Assembly: GCA_001800135.1 (NCBI GenBank) | Contig: MGUU01000008.1 | Coordinates: 62,001 to 126,000, forward strand | Direction: 5' to 3' | DNA from: Elusimicrobia bacterium RIFCSPLOWO2_02_FULL_39_32 | GTDB taxonomy: Bacteria; Elusimicrobiota; Elusimicrobia; 2-02-FULL-39-32 | Length of the DNA stretch: 64,000 bases | Part shown: in pieces, positions 51,653 to 61,785 of the stretch | Numbering within the stretch: the first letter of the stretch is position 1 | How the letters are laid out: each line of letters starts with the position of its first letter | Translations under genes and position numbers: made by a program | Notes under the pieces: model-generated | Databases searched by the model: none | What the model saw: only the letters and a program-made list of their open reading frames with translations | What the model was told of the DNA's origin: nothing

Positions 51653-52611
51653 AAAAAGAGTCTCAAGTTCTGGTTGGAATGGACTGCGGAGGTACCAATG
51701 TTAAATTTGCCATTGTCACACCTGAAGGAAAAATTTTAGAGTCAAAATGCGCGGCAGTGGATTATAAAGAGCCTGCGGAAAAAGTAATTAAAAAAATATC
51801 CTTGGTTTTTAAAAATTTTATTAAACAATCTGCTTTTAAAAAAATACAAGGCGTGGGGATCGGCATCGCGGGAGACATAGATCAAAAAAAAGGTTTGGTG
51901 CGTTTTTCTCCCAATTTAGGCTGGAATAACATAAATTTAAGGTGCCTGCTTTCAAAGGAGATCCCTTATCCGCTTTTAATTGAAAATGACGCGAATTGCG
52001 CTGCATGGGGAGCCTGGTGGCTAGACGCGAAAAAGGACTGTGAAAATTTAATTTGTCTAACCCTTGGAACAGGAATTGGAGGCGGGATCATTTTGAATTC
52101 CAAATTATACCGCGGGGCAACAGGTTCTGCGGGTGAAATTGGTCACATGACCATCCGTTATGATGGACAACCCTGTAAGTGCGGCAACTTTGGCTGCGCA
52201 GAAAGTTTCGTTGGCGCATGGGGACTTATTCGAGAGGCTGAATCTGGCTTAAAAAGAGAGCTTGCGCCAATTTTAAAAAAAATTTTAAAAGGAGCTCCAC
52301 AAAAAAAAATTGAACCTAAATCCATAGCTGAAGCAGCTAAAGCTGGCGACCCATTCTGCCAGCAATTATGGCAAGATACAGGAGAACGCTTAGGTTCAAT
52401 CTTATCTAATTGCGTCAATATCTTTAATCCAGAAAGAATTGTGCTTTGCGGCGGGGTCTCAAAAGCTGGTTCTCTACTTTTAGAACCCGCTCTCCATACC
52501 TTAGGCCGAAGAGCATTTGCTATCCCGGCAAAAAAAGTAAAAGTAACTGTTTCTCAATACGATGAAAATCTAGGAGTTGTAGGAGCTGCTCTACTTTTCC
52601 TTGAAAAATGA
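51649..52611 (+). CDS. ROK-family sugar kinase (probable glucokinase)
   Basis: 320 residues from the ATG at 51649, which has AAAGGAG nine bases upstream; it overlaps folC by four bases. The ROK fold has the ATP motif GMDCGGTNVKFAIV, catalytic Asp in IENDANCAAWGAWW, the GTGIGGGIIL loop, GEIGHMTI, and the zinc-binding CxCGxxGCxE motif (CKCGNFGCAE). There is no N-terminal helix-turn-helix, so it is an enzyme and not a repressor. Glucose is the most common substrate for this type; N-acetylated sugars are possible. Confidence 0.9.
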   Translation: MKKESQVLVGMDCGGTNVKFAIVTPEGKILESKCAAVDYKEPAEKVIKKISLVFKNFIKQSAFKKIQGVGIGIAGDIDQKKGLVRFSPNLGWNNINLRCLLSKEIPYPLLIENDANCAAWGAWWLDAKKDCENLICLTLGTGIGGGIILNSKLYRGATGSAGEIGHMTIRYDGQPCKCGNFGCAESFVGAWGLIREAESGLKRELAPILKKILKGAPQKKIEPKSIAEAAKAGDPFCQQLWQDTGERLGSILSNCVNIFNPERIVLCGGVSKAGSLLLEPALHTLGRRAFAIPAKKVKVTVSQYDENLGVVGAALLFLEK

Positions 52612-52661
52612 ACCTCCACACCCACGAAGGGCGATGAGGGTTCCAACAAAGGAAAACACTA

Positions 52662-54785
52662 ATGAATTTAAAATATTTTCTTGGTTGCAAGAGCCTCTCT
52701 CCCAATCTTGCGCGATGTCGCTTCTCGATTTTTTTACTTTTTTTTATTTTGATGCCGCATTGGTTTAAGACCCAAGGAAAAGCTCAAGAGACTCTCCAAA
52801 CCCCTATCCACTTTCAATCTGAGCAGCTGCGGTACCAGGAAAAAGATCAGGTTATTCTTGCTTCAGGCAATGTAACTGTGATTCAAAGTTCCTACACTTT
52901 TCATTCTGATCAAGCGCGAATTGATATCCCCAATAAAAAGATGGAGGCATGGGGACATGTGCGTTTTAAAGATTTACAAAAAAATGAAATTCGTTCTCAA
53001 TCTTTAAAATATGATTCAGGAGATGGTTCCGCTCAACTTTTAGAAGCAGAAGGCGCTTTTGGTCCTTGGCTTTTTTCCACTAAAAAAATTTCCCGCGACT
53101 CCTTTGGCAACCTGGTCTTAGAACGAGCTCGTCTTTCAACCTGTGAAACGGATCTCTCTAAATATCACCTCTATGGTTATCGCATAAAAGTCATGCCAAA
53201 AAAAAGATTAACAGTGCAGCACGCTCTTTTTAGAGTAGGCCCCATCCCTGTGCTCTATCTTCCCTACTATTATTATTCTTTAGGAGAAAGGCATCTCTCT
53301 TTTCAAATTTTTCCAGGACAAAATAATTCTGAGGGCGCCTTTGTCAGAACCATCTGGGGATATCCTCCCACAGATGAAATTTATTTAAAGCTCTATCTGG
53401 AGTTGCTCAGTAAAAGAGGATTTGGAACTGGTGGGGAGATTAACTATTATTCAGATGACATAAAAGGAAGCATTTATGGATTTAGAATTAGAGACAAGCT
53501 AAATGAGAGAGAGCGATGGAATGCTCGAATTTTTCATCGCCAGGAATTTTTAAATCATTGGCTTTTGCAAATCAATGGCAATCAAATGTCAGACGATTCA
53601 TTTTCCAATGATTTCTTTAGAGAAGATTTTGACCGAGTGGTGAAGGAACTCAACTCCTCTGTAAGCCTCACCTATCAGAAAAAAACGAATATTTTTAGAA
53701 TCGTAAGCCAAAGAGAAGATGCTTTTGACTCAAAAACAAATGAGTTCTTTGCCAATGAGATCCTTACCCCAAAAATAGAATTTCAAAAAACGCAAAGCAA
53801 GCTTGGTTTATTCAGTCTGGAAAAAATCTATTCGTTAAGCTTTACTAACCGGTTTGCAGGCCAAAGCCCATTAGGAGGAACATTGACCCGCTCCTATCGA
53901 AAAGAGTTTAACGCTCAATTTTCTCTTATAGACCACTTCCGGCTTTTATCTAATACAAATTTAACTCCTAAAATTACAATTCAAAATGATTGGATAGACC
54001 GTCCCCAAGGCAATGAATTAAATGAAAAATCAGTCCAACGCGTGACTGGTGAAACAACTTTACGCCAGGGACTTTCTTCCCTGGATATTGACCTAACCCA
54101 TAAAATCGTTCAGCGGTTGCAAAATAATCTTGGGGCTGATCAAGGGCGTGAGGAACATCTTTTGTCTTTCTTATCTTGGTTTAGGCCAAAAGAAACTCTT
54201 TCTATTCGTTTAGAAACAGCCTTTGAATTGCCGCGTCAAAAGGGGGAGTCTCTCTCATTTTTGAATAAATCAAAGGTTCGTCCTATTAAAGGAGAAATTT
54301 CTATTTTTCCTAAAGAAAATCTTGAAATTTTTTTTAGAGAAGAGTATACACTTTCTGACCCGATTACAGGATCCAAACACCCCTTAAGCAGCATGAGTGA
54401 AATCTCTTGGGGACAACGCGCTTTGGGAGGAGACTATTTTTCTCTAGGCACTAACTATCTTTCTTCCAGAGATCATAGTTTTGAACTAAAATCTTCTGCC
54501 AGGATTAGTCCCAATAAAAAATGGCAAATAGAAGGATCTTTAAGAAACCTCTTCCAATATAGAAATCAAAATATGTTCTATATTCAAAAAGGTGAATTTT
54601 TAGAGAAAGAAGCGATGGTAAAAACTGAATGGAGATGCTGGAATTTTTCTTTTATATTTAGGGAAAGAAAAGGGGTTTATGAATTTTTATTTAACTTAGA
54701 ATTACAGTTAGAGCGCTCACAAAGAGATAAAATCCCAGTCAATCAAAACGGCGGAGAATGGTATCCTTGGCGCTCTTTGCAATAA
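52662..54785 (+). CDS. lptD: LptD (OstA/Imp), LPS-assembly outer-membrane protein
   Basis: Outer-membrane barrel that inserts lipopolysaccharide at the cell surface with LptE. 707 residues: a signal peptide (hydrophobic SIFLLFFILMPHW), an N-terminal LptA-like jellyroll at about 45-160 (HFQSEQLRYQEKDQVILASGNVTVIQSSYTFHSDQARID), then LptD barrel strands with the conserved PVLYLPYYYYSLG region at about 200. It shows directly that the organism has an LPS-type outer membrane. It follows the ROK gene after 50 bases with an AAAGGAAA site. Confidence 0.92.
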   Translation: MNLKYFLGCKSLSPNLARCRFSIFLLFFILMPHWFKTQGKAQETLQTPIHFQSEQLRYQEKDQVILASGNVTVIQSSYTFHSDQARIDIPNKKMEAWGHVRFKDLQKNEIRSQSLKYDSGDGSAQLLEAEGAFGPWLFSTKKISRDSFGNLVLERARLSTCETDLSKYHLYGYRIKVMPKKRLTVQHALFRVGPIPVLYLPYYYYSLGERHLSFQIFPGQNNSEGAFVRTIWGYPPTDEIYLKLYLELLSKRGFGTGGEINYYSDDIKGSIYGFRIRDKLNERERWNARIFHRQEFLNHWLLQINGNQMSDDSFSNDFFREDFDRVVKELNSSVSLTYQKKTNIFRIVSQREDAFDSKTNEFFANEILTPKIEFQKTQSKLGLFSLEKIYSLSFTNRFAGQSPLGGTLTRSYRKEFNAQFSLIDHFRLLSNTNLTPKITIQNDWIDRPQGNELNEKSVQRVTGETTLRQGLSSLDIDLTHKIVQRLQNNLGADQGREEHLLSFLSWFRPKETLSIRLETAFELPRQKGESLSFLNKSKVRPIKGEISIFPKENLEIFFREEYTLSDPITGSKHPLSSMSEISWGQRALGGDYFSLGTNYLSSRDHSFELKSSARISPNKKWQIEGSLRNLFQYRNQNMFYIQKGEFLEKEAMVKTEWRCWNFSFIFRERKGVYEFLFNLELQLERSQRDKIPVNQNGGEWYPWRSLQ

Positions 54786-54823
54786 ACTAGACTTAAATTA
54801 AAGATTTTTTACATTTTTTTTTA

Positions 54824-54829
54824 TATACT
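54824..54829 (+). promoter_or_regulatory. Possible -10 box of the sugar-nucleotide operon
   Basis: TATACT, 16 bases before the rfbA ATG, in a T-rich stretch after lptD. No convincing -35 is found at 16-18 bases. The operon could also be read through from lptD. Confidence 0.35.
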
Positions 54830-54845
54830 ATGATGATTAATTTTT

Positions 54846-55907
54846 ATGAAAGCATTAGTACTCTCAGGTGGCAAAGGCACACGCCTGCGCCCTATAACTC
54901 ATACGTCTGCAAAGCAATTAGTGCCAATTGCAAATAAACCTATTCTATTTTATGGATTAGAAGCAATTGCAGAATCCGGCATTAAAGAAGTTGGCATTGT
55001 AGTGGGAGAAACTGCTTTAGAAATAAAAAATGCGGTTGGAAATGGCCAAAAATGGGGACTAAAAATAACTTATATTGTCCAAGAATCTCCTTTAGGACTT
55101 GCGCATGCTGTTAAAATTTCTGAAAATTTTTTAAAAAATGATGAGTTTGTCATGTATTTAGGAGACAATCTCTTGAGAGATGGGATCAGTCAATTTGTAC
55201 AGGAATTTAAAAAAAAAAAGGCAGATGCGCAAATCCTTTTAGCCAAGGTCTCAAATCCTGCACAATTTGGAGTGGCAGAGCTTTCTAAGGGTAAAGTGGT
55301 TCAACTGGAAGAAAAACCTAAAAAGCCAAAAAGCAATTTAGCGCTAGTAGGGGTTTACATGTTTAATTCTAAAATTTTTAAAGCGATTCAACATATTAAA
55401 CCCTCAAAAAGAGAAGAACTAGAAATAACAGATGCGATCCAATATCTGATTGATCAAAAATATAATGTCATCCCGCATATAGTTAATGGTTGGTGGAAAG
55501 ATACAGGAAAGTTAGAAGATCTCCTAGAAGCTAATCGCCTTGTTCTAGATTCTTGCAAACAAAATATTCTAGGAAGCATGGATAAAGAGAGTAAAATAGA
55601 AGGCAAGGTTATTCTAGAAGAAGGTGCAAAAATTATTAATTCTATTATTCGCGGTCCAGCGATTATTGGCCAAAATTCAAGCATTAAAAATTCTTATGTT
55701 GGACCATTTACTTCTATCTATCACCACTCAATCTTAGATAATTCCGAAATTGAACATTCAATCGTGTTAGAATATTCAATGGTGCAAAATATAAAGCGGA
55801 TCTCAGATTCACTTATTGGCCAGAATGCGACCGTGATTCAATCTCCTTCCAAACCAAGCGCTTACCGTATTATGATTGGCGACTCTTCCCGGATCGAAAT
55901 TCCTTAA
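54846..55907 (+). CDS. rfbA: Glucose-1-phosphate thymidylyltransferase, long form (RmlA-like)
   Basis: Activates glucose 1-phosphate to dTDP-glucose. 353 residues: nucleotidyltransferase domain with LSGGKGTRLRPITHTSAKQLVPIANKP at the N-terminus and MYLGDNLL, followed by a C-terminal left-handed beta-helix of hexapeptide-like repeats (about 245-345). This long type, known from antibiotic-sugar clusters and archaea, lacks the short C-terminal allosteric tail of enteric RmlA. It opens the operon and supplies RmlB two genes on. Uridylyl activity cannot be excluded. Confidence 0.88.
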   Translation: MKALVLSGGKGTRLRPITHTSAKQLVPIANKPILFYGLEAIAESGIKEVGIVVGETALEIKNAVGNGQKWGLKITYIVQESPLGLAHAVKISENFLKNDEFVMYLGDNLLRDGISQFVQEFKKKKADAQILLAKVSNPAQFGVAELSKGKVVQLEEKPKKPKSNLALVGVYMFNSKIFKAIQHIKPSKREELEITDAIQYLIDQKYNVIPHIVNGWWKDTGKLEDLLEANRLVLDSCKQNILGSMDKESKIEGKVILEEGAKIINSIIRGPAIIGQNSSIKNSYVGPFTSIYHHSILDNSEIEHSIVLEYSMVQNIKRISDSLIGQNATVIQSPSKPSAYRIMIGDSSRIEIP

Positions 55908-55913
55908 AACACC

Positions 55914-56867
55914 ATGGCTAACTGGTTAATTACAGGCGGCGCGGGTTTTATTGGTTCTAGCATTGTAGAAACCTTAGTCCTTAAGGGTGAAAATGTGAGA
56001 GTCTTAGATAATCTATCCTCAGGTAAAAAAGAGAATCTAAATAATGTACTCAACAAAATTGAACTTTTTATTGGGGATATTCGAGATCAAAAAATAGTTA
56101 AAAAAGCGGTCCAAGATAGCGACTATATTCTTCATCAGGCAGCTATGCGTTCTGTCCCTCAATCCGTAGAATACCCTGAAACATGCAATTCAATTAATAT
56201 CTCAGGAACTTTGGATTGTCTTATGGCAGCTAAAAAGGCAGGGGTTAAAAAATTTGTTTTCGCTTCTTCCTCTAGCATTTATGGCGATTCCCTGATTTTT
56301 CCTCAAAGGGAAAAAAATTTACCTCAACCTATTTCTCCATACGCAGTTTCAAAATTATGCGGAGAATATTATGCAAAAGTCTTTGCGAAAACTTACGGCC
56401 TTCCGACAATTGCTTTACGCTATTTCAATGTATATGGTCCTAAACAGGATCCAAAATCTAAATATGCGGCTGTTATCCCTAAATTCATCATTTCTGCTCT
56501 TAAAGGAGAAAAAATAGAGGTTCACTGGGACGGCAAACAATCAAGAGATTTCTCATATGTCATGGATGTGGCACAAGCAAATATTAAAGCTGCTCTTGCC
56601 AAAACAAGTTCCTTTGGCGTTTATAATGTAGCTTGCGGTCAAACCACATCTTTACTAGAAATTATTACCCTTTTAGAAAAACTATTGGGTAAAAAACTCT
56701 GTAAAGAATTCTATCCTAAAAGAGCAGGGGATGTAAAAAAGACTTTCGCTGACATCAGCTCCATTAAAAAAGATTTAAACTTCAAACCTCAGTTTAATTT
56801 TAAAATTGGATTAAGACAAACTTTGGAATATTTTTCTAAAAATGACCGATGGAAGGATTATGAATGA
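55914..56867 (+). CDS. Nucleotide-sugar epimerase/dehydratase (extended SDR, WbpP/TviC-like)
   Basis: 317 residues, extended short-chain dehydrogenase fold. The NAD-binding GGAGFIG is near the N-terminus and the catalytic SSS...YAVSK pair (YxxxK) is in ISPYAVSKLCGEYY; SVPQSVEYPETCNSINISGTL resembles UDP-GlcNAc/UDP-Glc 4-epimerases of surface polysaccharide loci. The exact substrate cannot be read from sequence. It overlaps rfbB by four bases. Confidence 0.85.
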   Translation: MANWLITGGAGFIGSSIVETLVLKGENVRVLDNLSSGKKENLNNVLNKIELFIGDIRDQKIVKKAVQDSDYILHQAAMRSVPQSVEYPETCNSINISGTLDCLMAAKKAGVKKFVFASSSSIYGDSLIFPQREKNLPQPISPYAVSKLCGEYYAKVFAKTYGLPTIALRYFNVYGPKQDPKSKYAAVIPKFIISALKGEKIEVHWDGKQSRDFSYVMDVAQANIKAALAKTSSFGVYNVACGQTTSLLEIITLLEKLLGKKLCKEFYPKRAGDVKKTFADISSIKKDLNFKPQFNFKIGLRQTLEYFSKNDRWKDYE

Positions 56868-57880
56868 AAATTTTAGTTACTGGCGGAGCGGGTTTTATTG
56901 GCTCTAACTTTGTTCGATATTGGCAGACTCATTATCCTAAAGATTTTATAACAATACTGGATTCTTTAAGTTATGCGGGACAGGAAAAAAATCTAGATGA
57001 ATTTAAAAAAAATTCAAGAATCTCTTTTGTCAAGGGAGATATTTGTAATAAAAATCTGGTCGATTCTCTCGTAAAAAATAAAGAACTTCTTTTTCATTTT
57101 GCAGCTGAAACGCATGTGGACCGTTCCATTGCTAATAGTCAAATTTTTCTTCAAACTAATATTTTAGGCACTCAAGTTCTATTAGAGAGCTCTAAATTAA
57201 ACAAGGTAAAAAAATTTGTTTTTATTTCTACGGATGAAGTCTATGGTTCAATTAAAAAAGGTCATTTTAGGGAGGATTCTCATTTACAACCTAATAGCCC
57301 TTACGCAGCTTCCAAAGCTTCTGCAGATCTGCTTTGTAGAGCATATTGGAAAACATTTTCTTTACCTATTTTGGTTACCCGCTGCTGCAATAACTTTGGA
57401 CATTATCAATTCCCAGAAAAAGTGATTCCACTTTTTATCACTAACCTGATTGAAGGGAAAAAAATTCCTATATATGGAAATGGCAGGAATGTAAGGGAAT
57501 GGATTTATGTTTTAGACCATTGCAAGGCGATTGACCTCATATCTAAAAAAGGGAAGTTAGGTGAAATCTATAATATTGGAACGAATTTTGAAATTTCTAA
57601 TATTGAGCTGGCTAAAACCCTTCTGCAATTTTTTAATAAAGAACCTCAAGCGCTTGATTTTGTGCAAGATCGTTTGGGCCATGACTTTAGATATTCCCTA
57701 GATTCATCCAAATTAAGAAAATTAGGCTGGAAACCAGAATATAATTTTAAGCAGGCATTAGAAAAAACTGTTCATTGGTATAAAAAAAATTCATCCTGGT
57801 GGAAAGAATTAAAAGAAAGCAAAAAATTCAAAAATTATTATAAGAGTAATTATCATTCAGATTCAAAGGGAATTCACTAA
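56864..57880 (+). CDS. rfbB: dTDP-glucose 4,6-dehydratase (RmlB)
   Basis: Converts dTDP-glucose to dTDP-4-keto-6-deoxyglucose. 338 residues, extended SDR. NAD loop TGGAGFIGSNFVRYW, AAETHVDRSI, the STDEVYGS active-site stretch with the Asp-Glu dehydratase pair, and SPYAASKASADLL (YxxxK); CCNNFGHYQFPEKVIPLFI is the RmlB signature. It uses the product of the RmlA-like enzyme. No rmlC (3,5-epimerase) is seen in the window. Confidence 0.92.
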   Translation: MKILVTGGAGFIGSNFVRYWQTHYPKDFITILDSLSYAGQEKNLDEFKKNSRISFVKGDICNKNLVDSLVKNKELLFHFAAETHVDRSIANSQIFLQTNILGTQVLLESSKLNKVKKFVFISTDEVYGSIKKGHFREDSHLQPNSPYAASKASADLLCRAYWKTFSLPILVTRCCNNFGHYQFPEKVIPLFITNLIEGKKIPIYGNGRNVREWIYVLDHCKAIDLISKKGKLGEIYNIGTNFEISNIELAKTLLQFFNKEPQALDFVQDRLGHDFRYSLDSSKLRKLGWKPEYNFKQALEKTVHWYKKNSSWWKELKESKKFKNYYKSNYHSDSKGIH

Positions 57881-58765
57881 ATGCGCATTGTCCTAACTGG
57901 AGCTGGAGGTTTAGTAGGGAAAGATTTGTGGTTAAAACTTGAACCTCACTCTGAGCTCTGGGCAGTGGGCAGAAAAAAGCCGGAAACTATTCCAGCCTCT
58001 CAATGGAAGTCTTTGGATATTATTGACCCAGAGCTTACAATAAAGACAATCCAACAGATTAATCCAGATTGTGTGATCCATTCTGCTGCTCTTTCTAATC
58101 CAGATCAATGTGAAGATAATCCAGATTTAGGCTATAAAACAAATGCCTTGGGCACCAGAAATATCGCTTTAGCTTGTCAAAAATTTGACACTGAACTCCT
58201 CTATATCTCCAGTGATCAAATTTTTGATGGAACTAAAAAAACACCTTATCGGGAAAATGACTCCCCAAACCCAATCAACCAGTACGGATTTTCTAAATTT
58301 TGGGGGGAAAATATGATTCAAACTCTGCTGCATAGGTTTTATATCGTGCGCACATCCTTAATTTTTGGAACCTTAAGACCAACTTATATAGATAAGGTGG
58401 TCGCCTCTGCCCTGAAGCAAGAACCTTTAATTGCGGCAACGGATATCGTCAATTCCCTAACCTATTCAAAAGATTTAGCAGATGCCATAAGTTTTTTAAT
58501 CGTCAAACACCTTTACGGAATTTACCATATTGCCAATGAAGGATTTACAAGCCGCTACGCGCTTTCTAAAACGATTGCTTCAATTTTAAAAAAAAAATTC
58601 GATTTCATTAAAAAAGGAAATAAAAATGATTTAAAATTAAAAGCTCCTAGGCCAGGATTTACCCCACTAGAAAATTTTGTTTGGAATCTAAATGAATTCC
58701 CTAAAATAGCTCCATGGGAAGATGCATTAATAAGATTTTTAAAGGAGAAAGGAACTCTTTCATGA
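57881..58765 (+). CDS. rfbD: RmlD-like dTDP-4-keto-6-deoxysugar reductase
   Basis: 294 residues, SDR fold. The loop TGAGGLVGKDL, HSAALSNPDQCEDNPDLGYKTNALGTRNIA, the serine stretch YISSDQIFDGT and the YGFSKFWGE YxxxK motif match RmlD-type reductases. It probably reduces the 4-keto sugar made by RfbB; without rmlC the product may be a 6-deoxysugar other than L-rhamnose. The start follows the rfbB stop directly and the end overlaps ugd in ATGA. Confidence 0.82.
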   Translation: MRIVLTGAGGLVGKDLWLKLEPHSELWAVGRKKPETIPASQWKSLDIIDPELTIKTIQQINPDCVIHSAALSNPDQCEDNPDLGYKTNALGTRNIALACQKFDTELLYISSDQIFDGTKKTPYRENDSPNPINQYGFSKFWGENMIQTLLHRFYIVRTSLIFGTLRPTYIDKVVASALKQEPLIAATDIVNSLTYSKDLADAISFLIVKHLYGIYHIANEGFTSRYALSKTIASILKKKFDFIKKGNKNDLKLKAPRPGFTPLENFVWNLNEFPKIAPWEDALIRFLKEKGTLS

Positions 58766-60060
58766 AACTAGCGATTATTGGATCGGGATATGTAGGTCTT
58801 GTAAGCGGCACCTGTTTTGCCGAAATCGGACATAAGGTCGTTTGCGTGGATAATGATCTTAAAAAAATTAAATCCCTTCAAAATGGAAAACTTCCGATTT
58901 TTGAACCTGGGCTGGAAAATCTACTGCATAAAAATGTAAAAGAAAAAAGGCTCTTCTTCACAAACTCTATTGCTGAGAGCATTGAAAATGCGGACCTTGC
59001 CTTTATTGCTGTGGGTACGCCTCCTAGATCGGATGGTTCCGCTGATCTATCTTATGTAGAAAACGTGGCCAGAAATATTGCTGTTCACCTTAAAAAATAT
59101 TTGGTGGTTGTGGAAAAATCCACTGTTCCGGTTGAAACCTGCGAATGGATCAAAAAAACTATTCAAAGATACCGGAAAAAAAATATATCGTTTGATGTAG
59201 TTTCCAATCCTGAGTTTTTAAGAGAGGGAACTGCTGTAAATGATTTTTTGAAACCAGACCGAATCGTGGTTGGAGTTGATTCCCTAAAAGCTAAAAATGT
59301 GATGAATCGTCTCTATGCACCTTTAAAATGTCCTATCCTTTTTACAGATCCCAAAAGCTCTGAGCTGATCAAACACGCGTCCAACTCATTCTTAGCAATG
59401 AAAATTTCATATATCAATGCGGTTGCTAAAGTCTGCGAAAAAGTAGGAGCTAATGTGGAGGAAGTGGCAGAAGGCATGGGCTTAGATAAAAGAATTAGCC
59501 GCTCTTTCTTAAACGCTGGCTGTGGCTTTGGCGGATTTTGTTTCCCTAAAGATCTGGAAGCATTTTTATGGATTTCTAAAAAAATTGGAATTGATTTTCA
59601 GCTTCTTGAAAGCGTAAGAAAGATCAATGAGGAACAAAAATTTCACTTAATTCATAAAGTTGAAGAAGCGCTTTGGATACTTCAGGGTAAAAATATAGGA
59701 ATCCTTGGACTAGCTTTTAAACCTAATACAGATGACATGCGATTTGCTCCATCCCTTGACATTATCCGTATGCTAGAAGAAAGAGGTGCAAAAATTTCTG
59801 TTTATGACCCTATTGCCATGCCTAATGCAAAAAAAATCTTAAAAAATGTGTTGTTTAAAAAATCAGTTTACGAGGTTGCGCATAAATCTGATTGTCTGGT
59901 CATTCTCACAGAATGGGATGAATTTAAAAAAATGGATCTTAAGCGGCTTAAGAAATTAATGAATCACCCCACAATAGTGGATGGACGAAACCTCTTTAAA
60001 CCAATGGAAATGAAGGAGCTGAATTTTCACTACTATTCCATTGGACGAAAGAATAGCTAA
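58762..60060 (+). CDS. ugd: UDP-glucose 6-dehydrogenase
   Basis: Oxidises UDP-glucose to UDP-glucuronate. The predicted protein has 432 residues from the ATG at 58762 ([16 protein letters not shown]), preceded by AAAGGAGAAAGGAA; the in-frame ATG at 58714 lies within the previous gene. Catalytic Cys260 is in [13 protein letters not shown], and [11 protein letters not shown] and [12 protein letters not shown] are the other signatures. UDP-glucuronate is the substrate of the next gene. Confidence 0.95.
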   Translation: MKLAIIGSGYVGLVSGTCFAEIGHKVVCVDNDLKKIKSLQNGKLPIFEPGLENLLHKNVKEKRLFFTNSIAESIENADLAFIAVGTPPRSDGSADLSYVENVARNIAVHLKKYLVVVEKSTVPVETCEWIKKTIQRYRKKNISFDVVSNPEFLREGTAVNDFLKPDRIVVGVDSLKAKNVMNRLYAPLKCPILFTDPKSSELIKHASNSFLAMKISYINAVAKVCEKVGANVEEVAEGMGLDKRISRSFLNAGCGFGGFCFPKDLEAFLWISKKIGIDFQLLESVRKINEEQKFHLIHKVEEALWILQGKNIGILGLAFKPNTDDMRFAPSLDIIRMLEERGAKISVYDPIAMPNAKKILKNVLFKKSVYEVAHKSDCLVILTEWDEFKKMDLKRLKKLMNHPTIVDGRNLFKPMEMKELNFHYYSIGRKNS

Positions 60061-60062
60061 CC

Positions 60063-60998
60063 ATGCGCATTCTTGTAACTGGAGGAGCAGGATTCCTAGG
60101 AAGCCACCTTTGTGAATTCTTGCTAGCGCATAGCCATCAAGTTATTTGCATGGATAATCTTGTGACTAGCAAAATTGAAAATATTGAGCCTCTTTTTAAA
60201 AAAGATAAATTTACTTTTCTTAAACAGGATGTAACGAACTACATTCATGTGGATGGTCCTTTAGACGCTGTTCTCCATTTCGCAAGTCCTGCAAGCCCTC
60301 AGGATTATTTAAAATTTCCAATTCCCACATTAAAAGTTGGCTCCCTGGGAACGCATAAAGCCTTGGGGCTTGCAAAAGAAAAAAAAGCTACTTTCATGCT
60401 TGCTTCTACTTCTGAAGTTTATGGGGATCCGCTGATCAACCCGCAAAAAGAGGACTATTGGGGAAATGTCAATCCCATTGGCCCTAGAGGAGTCTATGAT
60501 GAAGCAAAAAGATTTGCTGAAGCCATGACCATGGCTTATCATAGGTATCACAAGGTCCCGATAAGAATAGTAAGGATTTTTAATACTTATGGCCCTCGCA
60601 TGCGCATGAATGATGGCAGAGCTGTGCCAAATTTTGTATCCCAGGCGTTAAAAGGAAATCCAATAACAGTTTATGGAAAAGGAACACAAACCAGAAGTCT
60701 CTGTTATGTATCAGACCTTATCCTAGGCATCTACAAACTATTACTTTCTAACATAAATCATCCTGTAAATATTGGAAACCCTCAAGAGATAAAACTGATT
60801 GAGCTTGCAAAAATAATTAAAAATTTGACAAAAAGCAAAAGTAAAATTATCTATGAATCTTTGCCAATAGATGACCCTAAGGTGCGTTGTCCAGATATTA
60901 GAGTTGCTAAAAAACAGTTAAAGTGGCATCCAAAAACAGATTTGAAAAATGGGCTGTCTCATACGATCTCTTATTTTAAAAAAGAACTTTTTGATTAA
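60063..60998 (+). CDS. UDP-glucuronate decarboxylase (UDP-xylose synthase)
   Basis: 311 residues, extended SDR. The sequence [33 protein letters not shown] and [19 protein letters not shown] and [22 protein letters not shown] are the UXS signature. It turns UDP-glucuronate from Ugd into UDP-xylose, which implies xylose or a derivative in the exported polysaccharide. It lies two bases after ugd. Confidence 0.92.
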   Translation: MRILVTGGAGFLGSHLCEFLLAHSHQVICMDNLVTSKIENIEPLFKKDKFTFLKQDVTNYIHVDGPLDAVLHFASPASPQDYLKFPIPTLKVGSLGTHKALGLAKEKKATFMLASTSEVYGDPLINPQKEDYWGNVNPIGPRGVYDEAKRFAEAMTMAYHRYHKVPIRIVRIFNTYGPRMRMNDGRAVPNFVSQALKGNPITVYGKGTQTRSLCYVSDLILGIYKLLLSNINHPVNIGNPQEIKLIELAKIIKNLTKSKSKIIYESLPIDDPKVRCPDIRVAKKQLKWHPKTDLKNGLSHTISYFKKELFD

Positions 60999-61017
60999 AT
61001 CATAAGGAGAAAAAAAA

Positions 61018-61770
61018 ATGAAGGAATCATTAACCTGTGAACCAAAAAAATCTTTGGAGTGGAAAAAAAATTTAAAAATACAGATTTACGCTGACGGGGC
61101 TAACTTGTCTGAAATGGTTTGGGCCCAGGAGAATGGCATTGTAGATGGTTTCACCACTAATCCAAGTCTAATGAGAAAAGCAGGTATCACAAATTATGAG
61201 AATTTTGCCAAGGAGGTACTCTCTAAAATCCAGGATTTACCAATTTCTTTTGAGGTTTTTTCAGATGATTTTGACCAAATGGAAGAGCAGGCAAGAAAGA
61301 TACATGACTGGGGCAAAAATGTCAATGTTAAAATTCCAATTACTGACACCAAAGGAAGTTCTTCTTGTCCACTGATAAAAAAATTAACAAAAGATGGAAT
61401 TCCTTTAAATATTACTGCTATTTTTACCTTTGAACAAGTGAAAGATGTTGCAAAAGTCCTTGAGCCTGGGGTATTTTCCATTATTTCTGTTTTTGCTGGA
61501 AGGCTAGCAGACGCTGGCATTGACCCCATCCCCTTAATGCAAAAAAGCTCTTCAATTCTAGAAAATAATTCATCAGCGCATCTTCTCTGGGCAAGCACCA
61601 GAGAGATTTTAAACATTGTTCAGGCAGAGAGTTGCGGCTGTAAAATAATTACTATTCCCAATGATCTATTAAAAAAAATGAATTTGCTTGGAAAAGATGC
61701 AAAGGCGCTCTCTCTTGATGCTGTGAACACTTTTTATCAAGATGGCTTAAAATCAAACTATTCGATTTGA
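61018..61770 (+). CDS. tal: Transaldolase-family protein
   Basis: 250 residues. A TIM-barrel transaldolase of the short type: FYADGANL-like start (IYADGANLSEM), DGFTTNPSLMRKAGI, the Schiff-base Lys in NVNVKIPIT, and SVFAGRLADAGIDPIP. An N-terminal extension of about 20 residues precedes the barrel. Transaldolases of this short type are sometimes fructose-6-phosphate aldolases. Its place inside a nucleotide-sugar operon suggests it supplies a sugar phosphate for the polysaccharide. AAGGAG lies upstream. Confidence 0.88.
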   Translation: MKESLTCEPKKSLEWKKNLKIQIYADGANLSEMVWAQENGIVDGFTTNPSLMRKAGITNYENFAKEVLSKIQDLPISFEVFSDDFDQMEEQARKIHDWGKNVNVKIPITDTKGSSSCPLIKKLTKDGIPLNITAIFTFEQVKDVAKVLEPGVFSIISVFAGRLADAGIDPIPLMQKSSSILENNSSAHLLWASTREILNIVQAESCGCKIITIPNDLLKKMNLLGKDAKALSLDAVNTFYQDGLKSNYSI

Positions 61771-61785
61771 AATTTAAATAATCCT